In this document: piece after piece, positions 1-8,328 of the stretch
How the letters are laid out: each line of letters begins with the position of its first letter
Position numbering within the stretch: position 1 is the first letter of the stretch
Assembly (NCBI GenBank): GCA_964522805.1
Contig: CAZFWP010000037.1
Location: forward strand, 1-17,512
Length of the DNA stretch: 17,512 nucleotides
Source of the DNA: CAZBYL01 sp964522805
GTDB taxonomy: Bacteria; Synergistota; Synergistia; Synergistales; Synergistaceae
Direction of reading: 5' to 3'
Notes under the pieces: model-generated
What the model was told of the DNA's origin: nothing
The model's database searches: none
What the model saw: the letters and a program-made list of their open reading frames with translations, nothing else
Made by a program: the position numbers and the translations under genes

Positions 1-52
1 CCGACCACCTGCACCCCATGCAGGTACGCTAGCCAGGCTGCGCTACATCCCG
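1..52 (-). tRNA. tRNA-Pro (anticodon GGG), partial
   Basis: This is the 5' part of a proline tRNA on the minus strand; the 3' third (T arm and acceptor 3' strand) lies outside the window. Read from 52 downwards, it shows the acceptor strand CGGGATG, a D arm with GCGC/GCGT pairing around AGCCTGGCTA, and a five-pair anticodon stem CCTGC/GCAGG. The seven-base loop is ATGGGGT, which places GGG at the anticodon (positions 17 to 15) and so reads CCC codons. The C at tRNA position 1 and the D-loop sequence are typical of bacterial tRNA-Pro. The call rests on visible cloverleaf arms. The missing end prevents checking whether CCA is encoded. Confidence 0.9.
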
Positions 53-67
53 TAAACAACGTCAGAA

Positions 68-96
68 ATATTAGCATTGTATTGCATTTCTGTCAA
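68..96 (-). promoter_or_regulatory. Sigma-70-type promoter for tRNA-Pro
   Basis: On the minus strand a consensus -35 box TTGACA (91-96) is followed after exactly 17 nt by TAATAT (68-73). A start about 7 nt downstream would fall near 61, leaving a 5' leader of about 9 nt before the tRNA at 52. The match and spacing are very good. The region 97-262 upstream shows no gene or other recognisable element. Confidence 0.75.
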
Positions 97-262
97 GGTC
101 ACAAGTTTTTGTTGCAGTAGTTTTTGTAGGGTTACCATACATATGTTACAGAGTTGGAGAATATATCCATCATGATAGGTAAGAAACTCAGCTTAGAAAA
201 TAAAGCGAATAATCGCCAAATGTTGTAATAAAAGCACCATACAGTAACTATATTTGAATAGC

Positions 263-297
263 AAAAATCCCGACGTCTGCATAAGGTCGGGATTTTT
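263..297 (-). terminator. Rho-independent terminator after the HU gene
   Basis: A perfect 12-base inverted repeat (AAAAATCCCGAC at 263-274, GTCGGGATTTTT at 286-297) encloses an 11-nt loop. It begins 26 nt beyond the HU stop codon. The A/T ends give a T-run on both strands, so it could also stop transcription coming from the left. Confidence 0.9.
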
Positions 298-323
298 GTA
301 TGCAAAAAATATAAAGTTTTGTC

Positions 324-614
324 TTACTTTTTCTTTGAATCAACGGCTTCTTTAAGAGCCTTACCTGCACGGAAAACAGGCACGTTCTTTGCAGGGATCT
401 GTATAACTTTTTTAGGATCCTGTGGGTTGCGCCCCTGGCGAGCGGCTCTCTTCTGGACTTCAAATGTTCCAAATCCTACAATCTGCACCTTGTCATCCTT
501 TTTCAGGGACTCATGGATACCTTCAAATACAGCGTCGACAACCTCGGCTGCCTTTTTTTTCGTGAGACCCTCTACTGATTTTGCAACTGCATTGACAAGA
601 TCTGTTTTTGTCAC
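324..614 (-). CDS. hup: DNA-binding protein HU
   Basis: This is a small basic nucleoid protein of the HU/IHF family, which binds and bends DNA as a dimer. The 96 residues are close to the usual 90. The dimerisation helices occupy roughly residues 3-40, the GFGTFEV strand is at 47-53, the DNA-binding beta arm begins at GRNP (61-64), and the C-terminal helix FRAGKALKEAV spans 81-91. A lysine-rich tail ends the protein. The chosen start is GTG at 614, because GGGAGGTG lies 9 nt upstream and the product then begins TKTDLVNAV as in other HU proteins. The frame stays open up to an ATG at 659, but that gives an atypical 15-residue extension. The gene follows der by 100 bp and has its own promoter and terminator. 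HU is favoured over IHF because it stands alone and has HU-like spacing. Confidence 0.95.
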   Translation of the reverse strand: MTKTDLVNAVAKSVEGLTKKKAAEVVDAVFEGIHESLKKDDKVQIVGFGTFEVQKRAARQGRNPQDPKKVIQIPAKNVPVFRAGKALKEAVDSKKK

Positions 615-664
615 TATATGACACCTCCCAGCAAGATTTACACTGCTAACGCAGCTCATTACTG

Positions 665-693
665 TTTTTACAGCCTTTTTGCATATACGTCAA
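665..693 (-). promoter_or_regulatory. Probable promoter for HU
   Basis: On the minus strand TTGACG (688-693) and TAAAAA (665-670) are separated by 17 nt. The -35 box matches at 5 of 6 positions and the -10 box at 4 of 6. A start near 658 would leave an untranslated leader of about 44 nt, and the GTG start chosen for HU fits this. No terminator is visible between der and HU, so read-through from der is also possible. Confidence 0.5.
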
Positions 694-714
694 GGTCATT
701 TTCGAAAAAATAGT

Positions 715-2028
715 CTATTCCTTATTGCGAAGGAAGATTTTTATTGGCACACCAGAGTAATCCGCCATTTCTCTAATACAATTTTCCAAATGACGTTTAA
801 ATGACTTGGAACAGAGTTCCGAGTCATTAACAAAGAAGATGAATGCCGGGGGAGCTCCGTCCGCCTGAGTGCAGTAGTAAATTTTGAGATTATGCCCTTT
901 GCCGTCCCCCGGCATACGCTCAAATATAAGAACTTCTTTAACCAACCTGTTAAGCTCCGATGTCTGTATTCTGCGGCGGCGGTTTTCTTCCACCTTAAGA
1001 ATAAGTTCGGGAAGCTTGTGCAGACTCCGTCCCGACAAAGCGGAGATAAACACCCTGGGCGCATGTTTCGCAAATGGAAGCTCCTCTATCAGCAGCTTGG
1101 TCATGGTATCGCCGATTTGATTTTCCCTAGGAGCAAGATCCCACTTGTTCATTACCAAAATGAGCCCCTTACCTCTTTCAAGAACCTGCCCGATAAGCCG
1201 TTTATCCTGCTCTGTCACAGGATCTTGTGCATCAAGGAGCACAAGTGCCACATGACAGCGGTCTATCGCTTGGTAGGTACGGACGTTTGAATAGTATTCA
1301 AGGTCGGTATTTACACGGCTTTTGCGTCTGAGTCCGGCAGTGTCAAGGAAACGGAATTTTACGCCATCTATCTCTACCAGCGAGTCAACTACGTCACGAG
1401 TGGTTCCGGCAATGTCGCTTACCATAGAGCGCTCTTCGCCGGACAGAGCATTTAGGAGGCTTGACTTGCCAACATTGGGCCTGCCGACAAGGGTTACTCT
1501 GATGTCGTCTGTCTCTGATTCAAAATCTTCGTCTTTGGGCAATACTTCCACAACAGCATCAAGAATTTCATTAAAACCGGAGTTGTGTTCAGCACTTGTG
1601 GCGACAACTCGGTCAAATCCAAGAGTATATGCCTCATAGAGCATATTGTCCTCCTGCTTTGCGCTGTCAAGCTTGTTCATCGCCAATATGACTGGTTTGC
1701 CGCTTTTACGGAGCTTGACGGCAATTTCTTCATCCATCGGGGTGATTCCGTCTCTGCCATCAACAACAAAGATTACCGCACTGCTTTCTTCAAGTGCCAG
1801 GTCTACCTGCTTGGCAATAAGGTCCATAAATGGGTGGTCTGTAGCGGACATAATTCCGCCTGTATCAACAATGTAAAACTTCTGGCTCGCCCACTCTGTC
1901 TCACCATAAAGTCTGTCTCTGGTAACTCCAGGCTGGTCATCAACTATCGCAGCTCTGTGTCCGAGAATTCTATTAAATATTGAGGACTTGCCTACATTCG
2001 GTCTGCCTACTATCGCAACTATTGCCAT
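715..2028 (-). CDS. der: Ribosome biogenesis GTPase Der (EngA)
   Basis: Der is an essential GTPase with two G domains in tandem that acts in assembly of the 50S ribosomal subunit. The first domain shows GRPNVGKSS at 8-16, DTGG at 55-58 and NKLD at 118-121. The second shows GRPNVGKSS at 182-190, DTAG at 229-232 and NKWD at 294-297. A KH-like domain occupies the C-terminal 80 or so residues. The length of 437 aa is normal and no key residue is missing. The ATG at 2028 is preceded by a purine-rich AGGTAGGA. The 92-bp gap after priA contains a promoter, so der is probably transcribed both from the upstream block and on its own. Confidence 0.98.
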   Translation of the reverse strand: MAIVAIVGRPNVGKSSIFNRILGHRAAIVDDQPGVTRDRLYGETEWASQKFYIVDTGGIMSATDHPFMDLIAKQVDLALEESSAVIFVVDGRDGITPMDEEIAVKLRKSGKPVILAMNKLDSAKQEDNMLYEAYTLGFDRVVATSAEHNSGFNEILDAVVEVLPKDEDFESETDDIRVTLVGRPNVGKSSLLNALSGEERSMVSDIAGTTRDVVDSLVEIDGVKFRFLDTAGLRRKSRVNTDLEYYSNVRTYQAIDRCHVALVLLDAQDPVTEQDKRLIGQVLERGKGLILVMNKWDLAPRENQIGDTMTKLLIEELPFAKHAPRVFISALSGRSLHKLPELILKVEENRRRRIQTSELNRLVKEVLIFERMPGDGKGHNLKIYYCTQADGAPPAFIFFVNDSELCSKSFKRHLENCIREMADYSGVPIKIFLRNKE

Positions 2029-2087
2029 ATTCCTACCTGCTCTCTCTATAAGATGCGGGACTTTTTTCCGCGGCTCATATTTTTATC

Positions 2088-2117
2088 ATTATACAATTTA
2101 CGCAACTTAAGGCGCAA
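2088..2117 (-). promoter_or_regulatory. Probable promoter for der
   Basis: On the minus strand a perfect -10 box TATAAT (2088-2093) lies 18 nt after TTGCGC (2112-2117). A start near 2081 would give a leader of about 50 nt before the der ATG. No hairpin terminator is visible after the priA stop at 2121, so this is best read as an internal promoter. Confidence 0.55.
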
Positions 2118-2120
2118 TGT

Positions 2121-3923
2121 TTAATCCAGGAAAAGTAGTACTGTCGGAAACCCATTTCTCACATTCTTTATATGGAAAAAGGGCGCAAGTATTTTATAAA
2201 GAGTGCTGAATTTCTTCGTCCTAACCCATATTTCATCAGCAGACTCTTCAGATTCCCAAAATGTAATGCACTCTTCTTCAAGCCGTGCGGTCAATGTTTT
2301 GCTCATTCCTGCCGGCATCGTAATCTTCAGCATCGGCATAAATGGCGGTAGTTCCCAATCCCGCCGTTCTCTTATCTCGTTTTTCCAAAAGATACCCCAA
2401 CCGCAGGAAAGCCCCATTTGCCAGCCTCTGCCAGGGCGGCGGCTTTGAATGACAACTTTGCGCTGTTCGGAATTTCCTCCCCGCCAAATTGATTCCCATA
2501 TAAGCGCAAAAGCCCTGACTTTGGCGTCGTACTCTGTTTGTCTCGCCTCTGAATCAGAATCTATCCATCCTATCATACTCGGAGAAAGCTCATCTGTCAT
2601 CGCCAGTATTTTTCGTGTACCCAAAATTAACCCGCCTTGCGGATGTTCTTTCAAAAGTGTCTTGCAGGGAGGAATTTTATCTCCATCATTTTGAAAAAGG
2701 AGTATATCGGATGGCGCACAGCCCAAAAGATGCCGTGCCTTGGAGCTTAGCGCTTCCAAACCAGGACGGATTCCCTCTAAAAAAGGACCTCCGCATGATG
2801 GGCACTGGCCTGGAACCGGCATTATACAGGAACAGCTGAGGCAGGACATTCTGTTCTCCCGTCCCTCCCATCGCATTACACCGCCGCATTTAGGACAGCG
2901 AACGGGCAAACCGCAGTCGTTGCAATAAATCTCACCCGCATACCCTTTGCGGTCAAGCAACCAGAACGCCCATTCTCCTTTTTTTAGGCAATCCTTTGTC
3001 TCCCTTATTAATGGTCTGCTTATCATTACAGAATCCTTAACAGCATCTACATCGAATGATGAAGAGTCATGTAAATCAACAAATATCAGCCTTTTTTGCA
3101 CAGATTTATCAAAAGTGTTTTCTGAGCCGCACTGCATGTACGCCTTTGAGGAGGGCATTCGCCCTCCAAGCAACAACTCAGCCCCCGCAAATTTCGCTCT
3201 GGCAGCCAGCAAGGAACGGTAGTGAAAATATGGGTGTTTTTGTGTTCGCCATCCCCTGCTGTTTTCGTCATCAACAACAATCAGGGATAAACCTTTCATC
3301 GGCGCAAATGCTGCCGCCTGAGAACCTACTATTAATTTCAGAGACCCTTCTCTGGCCTCCTGCCACAATTTCCATTGTTTAAGCGGATTGGTAACAGGCC
3401 AAAGCGCGCCATCACTTTTGCTCTCTTCTGGTAGTAGACGCCAAAACCTCTTAGCTGCAGAAACTTCCGGAAAAAGAAAGAGCGCACCCCCGGAAAAACT
3501 GCGGGCAAGATCCAAGTAGCGTTCAAAACGACGGGAATCACACGTCTCATATATGTAGCTTACAGAGGAACCGCCATGTGAAACATTTTTTTCTGTAAGA
3601 GTGGTCAGTGATTCTTTTTCCAAAAATTTCGAAGGCAACAGAGTCTTAGCGGCAAGTCCCATGCCAACAAACCAAGTTTCGGCAAACCAATTGAGCGTTT
3701 TTGCGATATCCGCCGGTAAAGGAGGGCGTGAGTCCAACACTTCAAGAATGGGCTTCAGCTTCACGGACGGTGCTTCAGTACCATCTGCCGTAACGACAAT
3801 GCCAACCCTAACACCACGTCCAAGAGGCACAAGCACTCTTACCCCAGGCTCGAGAATGGTATCATGCAGATATGAAAGCCGGGTCCACCAGGGACCCGGA
3901 ACAGAAACAGCAATAATTTCCAT
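2121..3923 (-). CDS. priA: PriA-like replication restart protein, helicase motifs degenerate
   Basis: PriA recognises abandoned replication forks and reloads the replisome. The N-terminal 3' DNA-binding domain is recognisable (for example RVLVPLGRGVRVGIVV near 29-44). So is the zinc-binding region, with CxxC pairs at 334/337, 343/346, 361/364 and 374/377 inside a typical RKGYAG-CNDCG context. The helicase core is not intact. No Walker A (GxTGSGKT) is present around residues 125-150, the DEEH box reads VDDENS at 217-222, and the motif VI region (QVAGRAGR in the family) reads WESIWRGGN near 476-484. The protein has 600 aa against about 730 in Escherichia coli, yet has no frameshift or stop. It is probably a helicase-inactive PriA, as proposed for actinobacterial homologues. 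Its ATG overlaps the coaBC stop by one base (TAATG), which suggests translational coupling. Confidence 0.85.
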   Translation of the reverse strand: MEIIAVSVPGPWWTRLSYLHDTILEPGVRVLVPLGRGVRVGIVVTADGTEAPSVKLKPILEVLDSRPPLPADIAKTLNWFAETWFVGMGLAAKTLLPSKFLEKESLTTLTEKNVSHGGSSVSYIYETCDSRRFERYLDLARSFSGGALFLFPEVSAAKRFWRLLPEESKSDGALWPVTNPLKQWKLWQEAREGSLKLIVGSQAAAFAPMKGLSLIVVDDENSRGWRTQKHPYFHYRSLLAARAKFAGAELLLGGRMPSSKAYMQCGSENTFDKSVQKRLIFVDLHDSSSFDVDAVKDSVMISRPLIRETKDCLKKGEWAFWLLDRKGYAGEIYCNDCGLPVRCPKCGGVMRWEGRENRMSCLSCSCIMPVPGQCPSCGGPFLEGIRPGLEALSSKARHLLGCAPSDILLFQNDGDKIPPCKTLLKEHPQGGLILGTRKILAMTDELSPSMIGWIDSDSEARQTEYDAKVRAFALIWESIWRGGNSEQRKVVIQSRRPGRGWQMGLSCGWGIFWKNEIRERRDWELPPFMPMLKITMPAGMSKTLTARLEEECITFWESEESADEIWVRTKKFSTLYKILAPFFHIKNVRNGFPTVLLFLD

Positions 3924-5140
3924 TAATGCTCTTGTCTTTTTTGGATGATTTCATCCAGTAAAATATCCGCAGCATCGTCTTTCGAGCCGGAATATTCATA
4001 TTTTTCGCCGCTGCGGCTAATTATTGTAATTGTATTCGTATCTGCCGCAAAGCCCGAACCTGCTGCCAGAACATTGTTAACTGCTATCAGGTCCAAATTT
4101 TTTGATTCCATCTTTTTTTGCGCGTTGTTGATCAGATCTTCTGTCTCCGCAGCGAAACCGACAAGTGTCTGCCCGGACTTTTTTACCTTTCCAAGCTCTG
4201 CGGCGATATCTCTATTCTGAACCAGTTTCAGCTCCAAAGGTTCGCCTTTTTTCCGTTTAATTTTTTGCTCCGCTTCGTTTTCAACTCTGAAATCACCTAC
4301 GGCGGCTGATTTGATAATCACATCAGCATCGCTTGCGTTATTCACACAGGCATCATACATCTGAGCGGCAGTAGTGACATTGATTATTTCTACTCCCGGA
4401 GGCGCAAAGACAGAGCACGGGCCGGAAACCAAAGTGACCTCTGCTCCTCTGTACCACGCTGCTTTCGCAAGCGCGTAGCCCATCTTGCCTGTACTCGGAT
4501 TGCTGATATAGCGGACAGGGTCAATGTACTCGTGGGTGGGTCCCGCTGTCACCAAAAGTTTAAGACCGAGAAAATCTTTTTTAGGAGAGAGGGCTTTCCA
4601 TACGTGCTCATAGATAACTTCGTTCGCAGGAAGCCTCCCCTTACCCTCATACCCACAGGCAAGCATACCGCTGTCAGGGTCTATTACCTCGTGCCCCATC
4701 TCTTTTATGGCAGCCGTATGCTTTTTTACCGCCGGATTGGCCAACATCTTGGAATTCATCGCCGGAAAAAGCACAAGTGGTTTGGTATTAGCAAGCAAAG
4801 CCGCTCCCAAAAGGGTAGAGGAATCTCCTTCAGCGCATACCCTCAGCACATTGGCGGTACAGGGCGCGACAACCATCACATCTGCCCAGTCTGTAAGGCT
4901 GATATGAGGTATCTTCCAGCCATTTTCCGCTGAAAAAAAGTCCCTCTCCCTCCATACTTGCCTTTTGCTTAATGTGGACAAGACAAGAGGACTGACAAAA
5001 GCCTCAGCAGCTTCTGTCAATATTGTTTCAACCTCACAGCCAGCTTTTATCCAGCCATGAAGTATATCGGGAGCTTTGTACGCCGCAATCCCGCCCGTGA
5101 CGGCAAATAATATTTTTTTACGCGACTTCCACTGATTCAT
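3923..5140 (-). CDS. coaBC: Bifunctional phosphopantothenoylcysteine decarboxylase / phosphopantothenate-cysteine ligase
   Basis: This enzyme catalyses two consecutive steps of coenzyme A synthesis: CTP-dependent joining of 4'-phosphopantothenate to cysteine, then FMN-dependent decarboxylation to 4'-phosphopantetheine. The N-terminal CoaC domain shows the flavoprotein start VTGGIAAYK (14-22), catalytic His79 in KIPHISL, PAMN at 126-129 and the conserved cysteine in ACGYEGKGRL (Cys162). The CoaB domain follows with GPTHEYIDPVR (200-210), NPSTGKMG (214-221) and a KIKRKKG lysine segment. The length of 405 aa is normal. Its start lies 23 nt inside the end of rpoZ with only a weak Shine-Dalgarno, so translation is probably coupled. 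The rpoZ-coaBC-priA order is widely conserved. Confidence 0.97.
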   Translation of the reverse strand: MNQWKSRKKILFAVTGGIAAYKAPDILHGWIKAGCEVETILTEAAEAFVSPLVLSTLSKRQVWRERDFFSAENGWKIPHISLTDWADVMVVAPCTANVLRVCAEGDSSTLLGAALLANTKPLVLFPAMNSKMLANPAVKKHTAAIKEMGHEVIDPDSGMLACGYEGKGRLPANEVIYEHVWKALSPKKDFLGLKLLVTAGPTHEYIDPVRYISNPSTGKMGYALAKAAWYRGAEVTLVSGPCSVFAPPGVEIINVTTAAQMYDACVNNASDADVIIKSAAVGDFRVENEAEQKIKRKKGEPLELKLVQNRDIAAELGKVKKSGQTLVGFAAETEDLINNAQKKMESKNLDLIAVNNVLAAGSGFAADTNTITIISRSGEKYEYSGSKDDAADILLDEIIQKRQEH

Positions 5141-5354
5141 CTTTTTTCATCGGTACGTTATCTATAACTTCATATTTGATACGCCCGTTTGTCACATCAT
5201 CAACGGCTTTAGTAATAAACTTCTCTTCATAGCCGGTAAGAGCACCCTTTCTTTCGCTGAGCTGACGCGCGCGCGCTGCCACTACCAGAGTGAGTATATA
5301 CTTATTGGGAATATCTCTTTCGCGGTAAATCTTTTCAAGATCCATATAAATCAT
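5118..5354 (-). CDS. rpoZ: DNA-directed RNA polymerase omega subunit
   Basis: Omega is a small accessory subunit that clamps and stabilises the beta' subunit of RNA polymerase. The 78-aa product shows the family pattern: an N-terminal DLEKIY, the KYILTLVVAARARQL helix and the KFITKAVDDVTNGRI segment. The ATG at 5354 is chosen because GGGAGG lies 7 nt upstream; the next ATG (5345) would be too far from it. The start shares one base with the gmk stop (TAATG), and the 3' end overlaps coaBC by 23 nt. Placement after gmk is the usual one and supports the call for such a short gene. Confidence 0.93.
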   Translation of the reverse strand: MIYMDLEKIYRERDIPNKYILTLVVAARARQLSERKGALTGYEEKFITKAVDDVTNGRIKYEVIDNVPMKKDESVEVA

Positions 5355-5917
5355 TATATTTCCTCCCTATATTTTTTAACTATTTTTGTAAAATCTTCAA
5401 CAGCTTGCTCCACACTGTCGTTAGTTATCAAATAATCATAAGCATGGGCGAACTCCATCTCTTTTTTAGCGTTTGCTATCCTTATTTCCAATTGCTCGGG
5501 CGTCTCAGTGTGACGTTCCCGCAAGCGCCTTTCCAATTCCTCAAGTGACGGCGCCTGAATGAAAATTGTAATGGCCGACGGCATCTTTTCCTTTATTTGC
5601 ATCGCACCCTGTACATCTATCTCAAGTACAATATCGCGCCCGTCCTCTAGATTATTTTCAACGATATCTCGTCTGGTGCCATAGAGATGCCCGTGAACTT
5701 CAGCCCACTCAAGAAAATAACCACCGTCTGCCATTTTTCTAAAATCAGGCTCACTCATAAAACAGTAAGTCTTCCCCTCAACATCTTCTCCGCGCGGATC
5801 CCTTGTGGTACAGGAGACCGAAAAAGCGACATTATCCAAGGCGGAAAGAGCTTTTTTTAAAACAGTGCCCTTACCTACACCCGATGGACCGGAAAAGACA
5901 AAAAGATGTCCCCTCAT
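5354..5917 (-). CDS. gmk: Guanylate kinase
   Basis: This cytoplasmic nucleotide kinase converts GMP and ATP to GDP and ADP. The P-loop GPSGVGKGT is at residues 10-18. It is followed by the GMP-binding segment SCTTRDPRGEDVEGKTYCFM, the EWAEVHGHLYGT lid segment and DIVLEIDVQGA. The length of 187 aa is somewhat shorter than in some homologues but complete. The ATG overlaps the remA stop by 4 nt (ATGA), and the stop overlaps the rpoZ start by 1 nt. The gene is part of the conserved yicC-remA-gmk-rpoZ cluster. Confidence 0.98.
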   Translation of the reverse strand: MRGHLFVFSGPSGVGKGTVLKKALSALDNVAFSVSCTTRDPRGEDVEGKTYCFMSEPDFRKMADGGYFLEWAEVHGHLYGTRRDIVENNLEDGRDIVLEIDVQGAMQIKEKMPSAITIFIQAPSLEELERRLRERHTETPEQLEIRIANAKKEMEFAHAYDYLITNDSVEQAVEDFTKIVKKYREEI

Positions 5918-6183
5918 TCCTTCTCTTCCTTAGCAGCGCTATCTTCTCCCTCAAAACGGCCGGTAATTGTCTCCGGCTGAATCGCGGAGAGAATAACATG
6001 CTTGCTGTCCATGATAAGAATAGCTCTGGTTTTTCTGCCCTGCGTGACATCAACTAACAGCCCCGCTTCTCTCGCCTCTTCCTTCATACGCTTAATCGGC
6101 GCTGATGAGGGGCTGATTATCGCCACAATCCTCTCTGCCACAACCATATTGCCAAATCCCACGTGCACAAGCTTATAAGCCAT
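5914..6183 (-). CDS. remA: RemA/DUF370 family regulatory protein
   Basis: This 89-aa protein belongs to the RemA (DUF370) family. The Bacillus subtilis member is a DNA-binding activator of biofilm matrix and osmoprotection genes. Recognisable segments are VHVGFGNMVVAERIVAI near the N terminus, the SSAPIKRM stretch and RKTRAILIMDSKHVILSA. The last 15 or so residues are acidic and probably disordered. The start is supported by TTGGAG about 9 nt upstream. Its position between yicC and gmk is the classical one. Which genes it controls here cannot be read from the sequence; the family name is secure, the role is borrowed. Confidence 0.92.
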   Translation of the reverse strand: MAYKLVHVGFGNMVVAERIVAIISPSSAPIKRMKEEAREAGLLVDVTQGRKTRAILIMDSKHVILSAIQPETITGRFEGEDSAAKEEKE

Positions 6184-6189
6184 TATATA

Positions 6190-7077
6190 TTACTCCAAGT
6201 TCTGTATCTGCTCGCGGATACGTTCCAGAGCAGCCTTTGCATCAACTGCCAGCCACCTGATCTCAGCGTCGGCGATTTTGGAATCCAGAGTATTAACTTC
6301 TCTGTTCATCTCCTGAATAATAAAATCAAGTTTACGGCCGGAGGACTCTTTTTCCTCTCCTGTGGAACGAAACTTTGAAATATGGCTCTTAAGCCTCGCC
6401 AATTCCTCGGAAACATCCCACTTATCTGTAAGAATGACTATTTCCTGAAGAAAGCGCCCCTCGTCCAGTTTTTCTCCCAATCCGTCAAGCGTCTCACCGA
6501 TTTTTGTGCGCAGTGCGCTGAAAGCAGCGTCCCTCGTAGGCTGCCATAGTTCGCTTACCCTAGCCGTCAGTCTCTCAAGATCTGCAAGATGGGAAAGGAC
6601 TTCTTCCTTGAGGTGTCCTCCCTCTAAAGCGCGCATACGCTGCCAAGAAGCCACACCATTATCCAGCAAATCGCCAAAAACATGTTCCAAAGAATCCGAG
6701 TCCTCACTGTCTTCAAATCTCGGCATATCAAGCACGCCCGGCAGCATCACCACTTTTTCAAGCTCAAGCTCTCTGGCCTGCCCCATTGTGCGCTGTATCT
6801 GAAGAAGCTCGTCGCAGTAAGAATCCAGAATGTCCTTATTTATGCGCCCCATTTTTAATGTTGGTGCCCATAGTACCTCCATGCGCAGCTGCAGCTTCCC
6901 ACGTCGGAAATACTTTCGTAATTTCTGATGAAACCATGGCTCCCAACTTGAAAATTCTCTCGGAAGCCTGACTGATATTTCCTGATAACGATGGTTTACG
7001 CTGGAAATCTCCAGATTGAGAGTCCCCCACGGCTGCTGAAGCTGCGTACGGCTAAAGCCTGTCATACTGATATACAT
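6190..7077 (-). CDS. yicC: YicC family endoribonuclease
   Basis: YicC/YloC proteins are conserved ring-shaped endoribonucleases linked to small-RNA turnover in Escherichia coli. This 295-aa product has the N-terminal family signature SMTGFSR and NHRYQEISVRLP, then a long helical middle. It ends with the DUF1732 signature GRKLDFIIQEMNREVNTL and a following DAEIRWLAVDAK segment. The ATG at 7077 is chosen because AGAGGA lies about 9 nt upstream and the product begins MYISMTGF like its relatives; a TTG directly before it is a less likely start. It lies 66-69 bp after hflX and 6 bp before remA. Confidence 0.93.
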   Translation of the reverse strand: MYISMTGFSRTQLQQPWGTLNLEISSVNHRYQEISVRLPREFSSWEPWFHQKLRKYFRRGKLQLRMEVLWAPTLKMGRINKDILDSYCDELLQIQRTMGQARELELEKVVMLPGVLDMPRFEDSEDSDSLEHVFGDLLDNGVASWQRMRALEGGHLKEEVLSHLADLERLTARVSELWQPTRDAAFSALRTKIGETLDGLGEKLDEGRFLQEIVILTDKWDVSEELARLKSHISKFRSTGEEKESSGRKLDFIIQEMNREVNTLDSKIADAEIRWLAVDAKAALERIREQIQNLE

Positions 7078-7146
7078 CAAATCACGTCCTCTATAAAAGT
7101 ACTGTCATAAGCAAAATGCCACACAGATACCAATTCCGCAAGTCAG

Positions 7147-8328
7147 CTACTCTTCCGCATTAAAATCATCCCATTGCGACACATACTCGTTGCGGCCGCT
7201 TGAGTACGCCTCTTCACCCAATCGCTCTTTAACCTTTGAAAGCAATTCAGTAAACCCATCTCCGGTAAGAGCGCAGACGAGCACAGTATCCTCGCCGCGC
7301 GAACGCAGCTCCATTCTGATAAATTCCGTATATTCACCGGTTTTGTCTATCTTATTCAGGACAGTGATTCTAGGCAGCTTATCTGCATCCAGCTCCTTCA
7401 ACGTTTCAATAACAATATCAAAACTTTCAACAGGGTCCTTATCGGAAGAATCCAAAACCAGCAGCAACAGCGCCGCACCGGAAACCTCTTCCAAAGTAGC
7501 GCGAAAAGCGGCAACAAGCTCAGGAGGCAGCTTTCTGATAAATCCCACCGTGTCTGAAAGCAAAAAGCCGCCTCCGTCACGGTAGCTGACACGCCTCACG
7601 ACAGTATCCAAAGTGGAAAACAACTGGTTGGCGGAAATAATCGTCTCATCTTTGGAAAGCGCCTTCAGCAACGTTGATTTACCGCTGTTTGTATAACCAA
7701 CCAACGCAACCAACGGCACACCGTCGCGGCGTCTCTTATCCCGCCGTTCCCTTCTGCGTTTGCGAACTTCTTCCAAACGCTCGGTAATACCCTTGATTCT
7801 GCGTTCAAGTTTTCTTCTGTGACGTTCAAACTCCGTCTCGCCTGGTCCTCTTGTGCCGATACCTCCGCCTGTGCGGGACATCTGATGCCCCAGCCCCTTA
7901 AGACTAGGAATCTCATACCTGTACTGAGCAAGCTCGACCTGCAATTTAGCCTCCGCAGTATGAGCTCTATTTTCAAAAATCTTCATAATAACAAAGGCTC
8001 TATCCCAAACCTGTAAAGAGGTAATCTTCTGCAAGTTGCTTTTCTGCGTGGGAGAGAGAAAGTCATCGACAACCAAAAGAGTTGCACCCGTTTTTGCGGC
8101 GAAATCTTTTATTTCCTCCGCTTTGCCTGAGCCGATAAAGCTTGCCGGATCGGGAACAACTCTGTTTTGGACAACTCTAGCCACAGTTGGAATCCTTAGA
8201 TTCTCAAGCAGCATCACCAGTTCATCCAAAGAAAGCTCCGTATCGTCAGAACCTGCCCTCACCACTCCTGCGACAATAGCTTTTTTTGGTTTTATTGATA
8301 AGTCGATAGTTCGTTTCTGCCTGCTCAA
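7147..8328 (-). CDS. hflX: Ribosome-associated GTPase HflX
   Basis: HflX is a GTPase that binds the 50S subunit and, in several bacteria, splits stalled or stress-inactivated 70S ribosomes. The N-terminal domain (about 1-140) contains the KLQVELAQYRYEIPSL segment, followed by the hallmark loop MSRTGGGIGTRGPGETEFE and a highly basic coiled coil (about 165-203). The G domain has GYTNSGKS at 211-218, DTVGF at 259-263 and NKID at 325-328. The length of 393 aa is normal. The start appears to be TTG at 8328, overlapping the cmk stop as TTGA. Only a weak AAGG precedes it, and no ATG occurs before residue 39, so coupling to cmk translation is likely. Confidence 0.95.
   Translation of the reverse strand: MSRQKRTIDLSIKPKKAIVAGVVRAGSDDTELSLDELVMLLENLRIPTVARVVQNRVVPDPASFIGSGKAEEIKDFAAKTGATLLVVDDFLSPTQKSNLQKITSLQVWDRAFVIMKIFENRAHTAEAKLQVELAQYRYEIPSLKGLGHQMSRTGGGIGTRGPGETEFERHRRKLERRIKGITERLEEVRKRRRERRDKRRRDGVPLVALVGYTNSGKSTLLKALSKDETIISANQLFSTLDTVVRRVSYRDGGGFLLSDTVGFIRKLPPELVAAFRATLEEVSGAALLLLVLDSSDKDPVESFDIVIETLKELDADKLPRITVLNKIDKTGEYTEFIRMELRSRGEDTVLVCALTGDGFTELLSKVKERLGEEAYSSGRNEYVSQWDDFNAEE

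Noticed and set aside
615..659. 15-residue extension of HU from an upstream ATG
   Set aside because: The GTG at 614 has a much better ribosome binding site and gives the canonical HU N terminus; the ATG also lies at the predicted transcription start.
892..1290. Plus-strand frames opposite der, and similarly 4532-4933 opposite coaBC and 15624-15953 opposite nhaC
   Set aside because: All are antisense to well-identified genes, without ribosome binding sites or family motifs.
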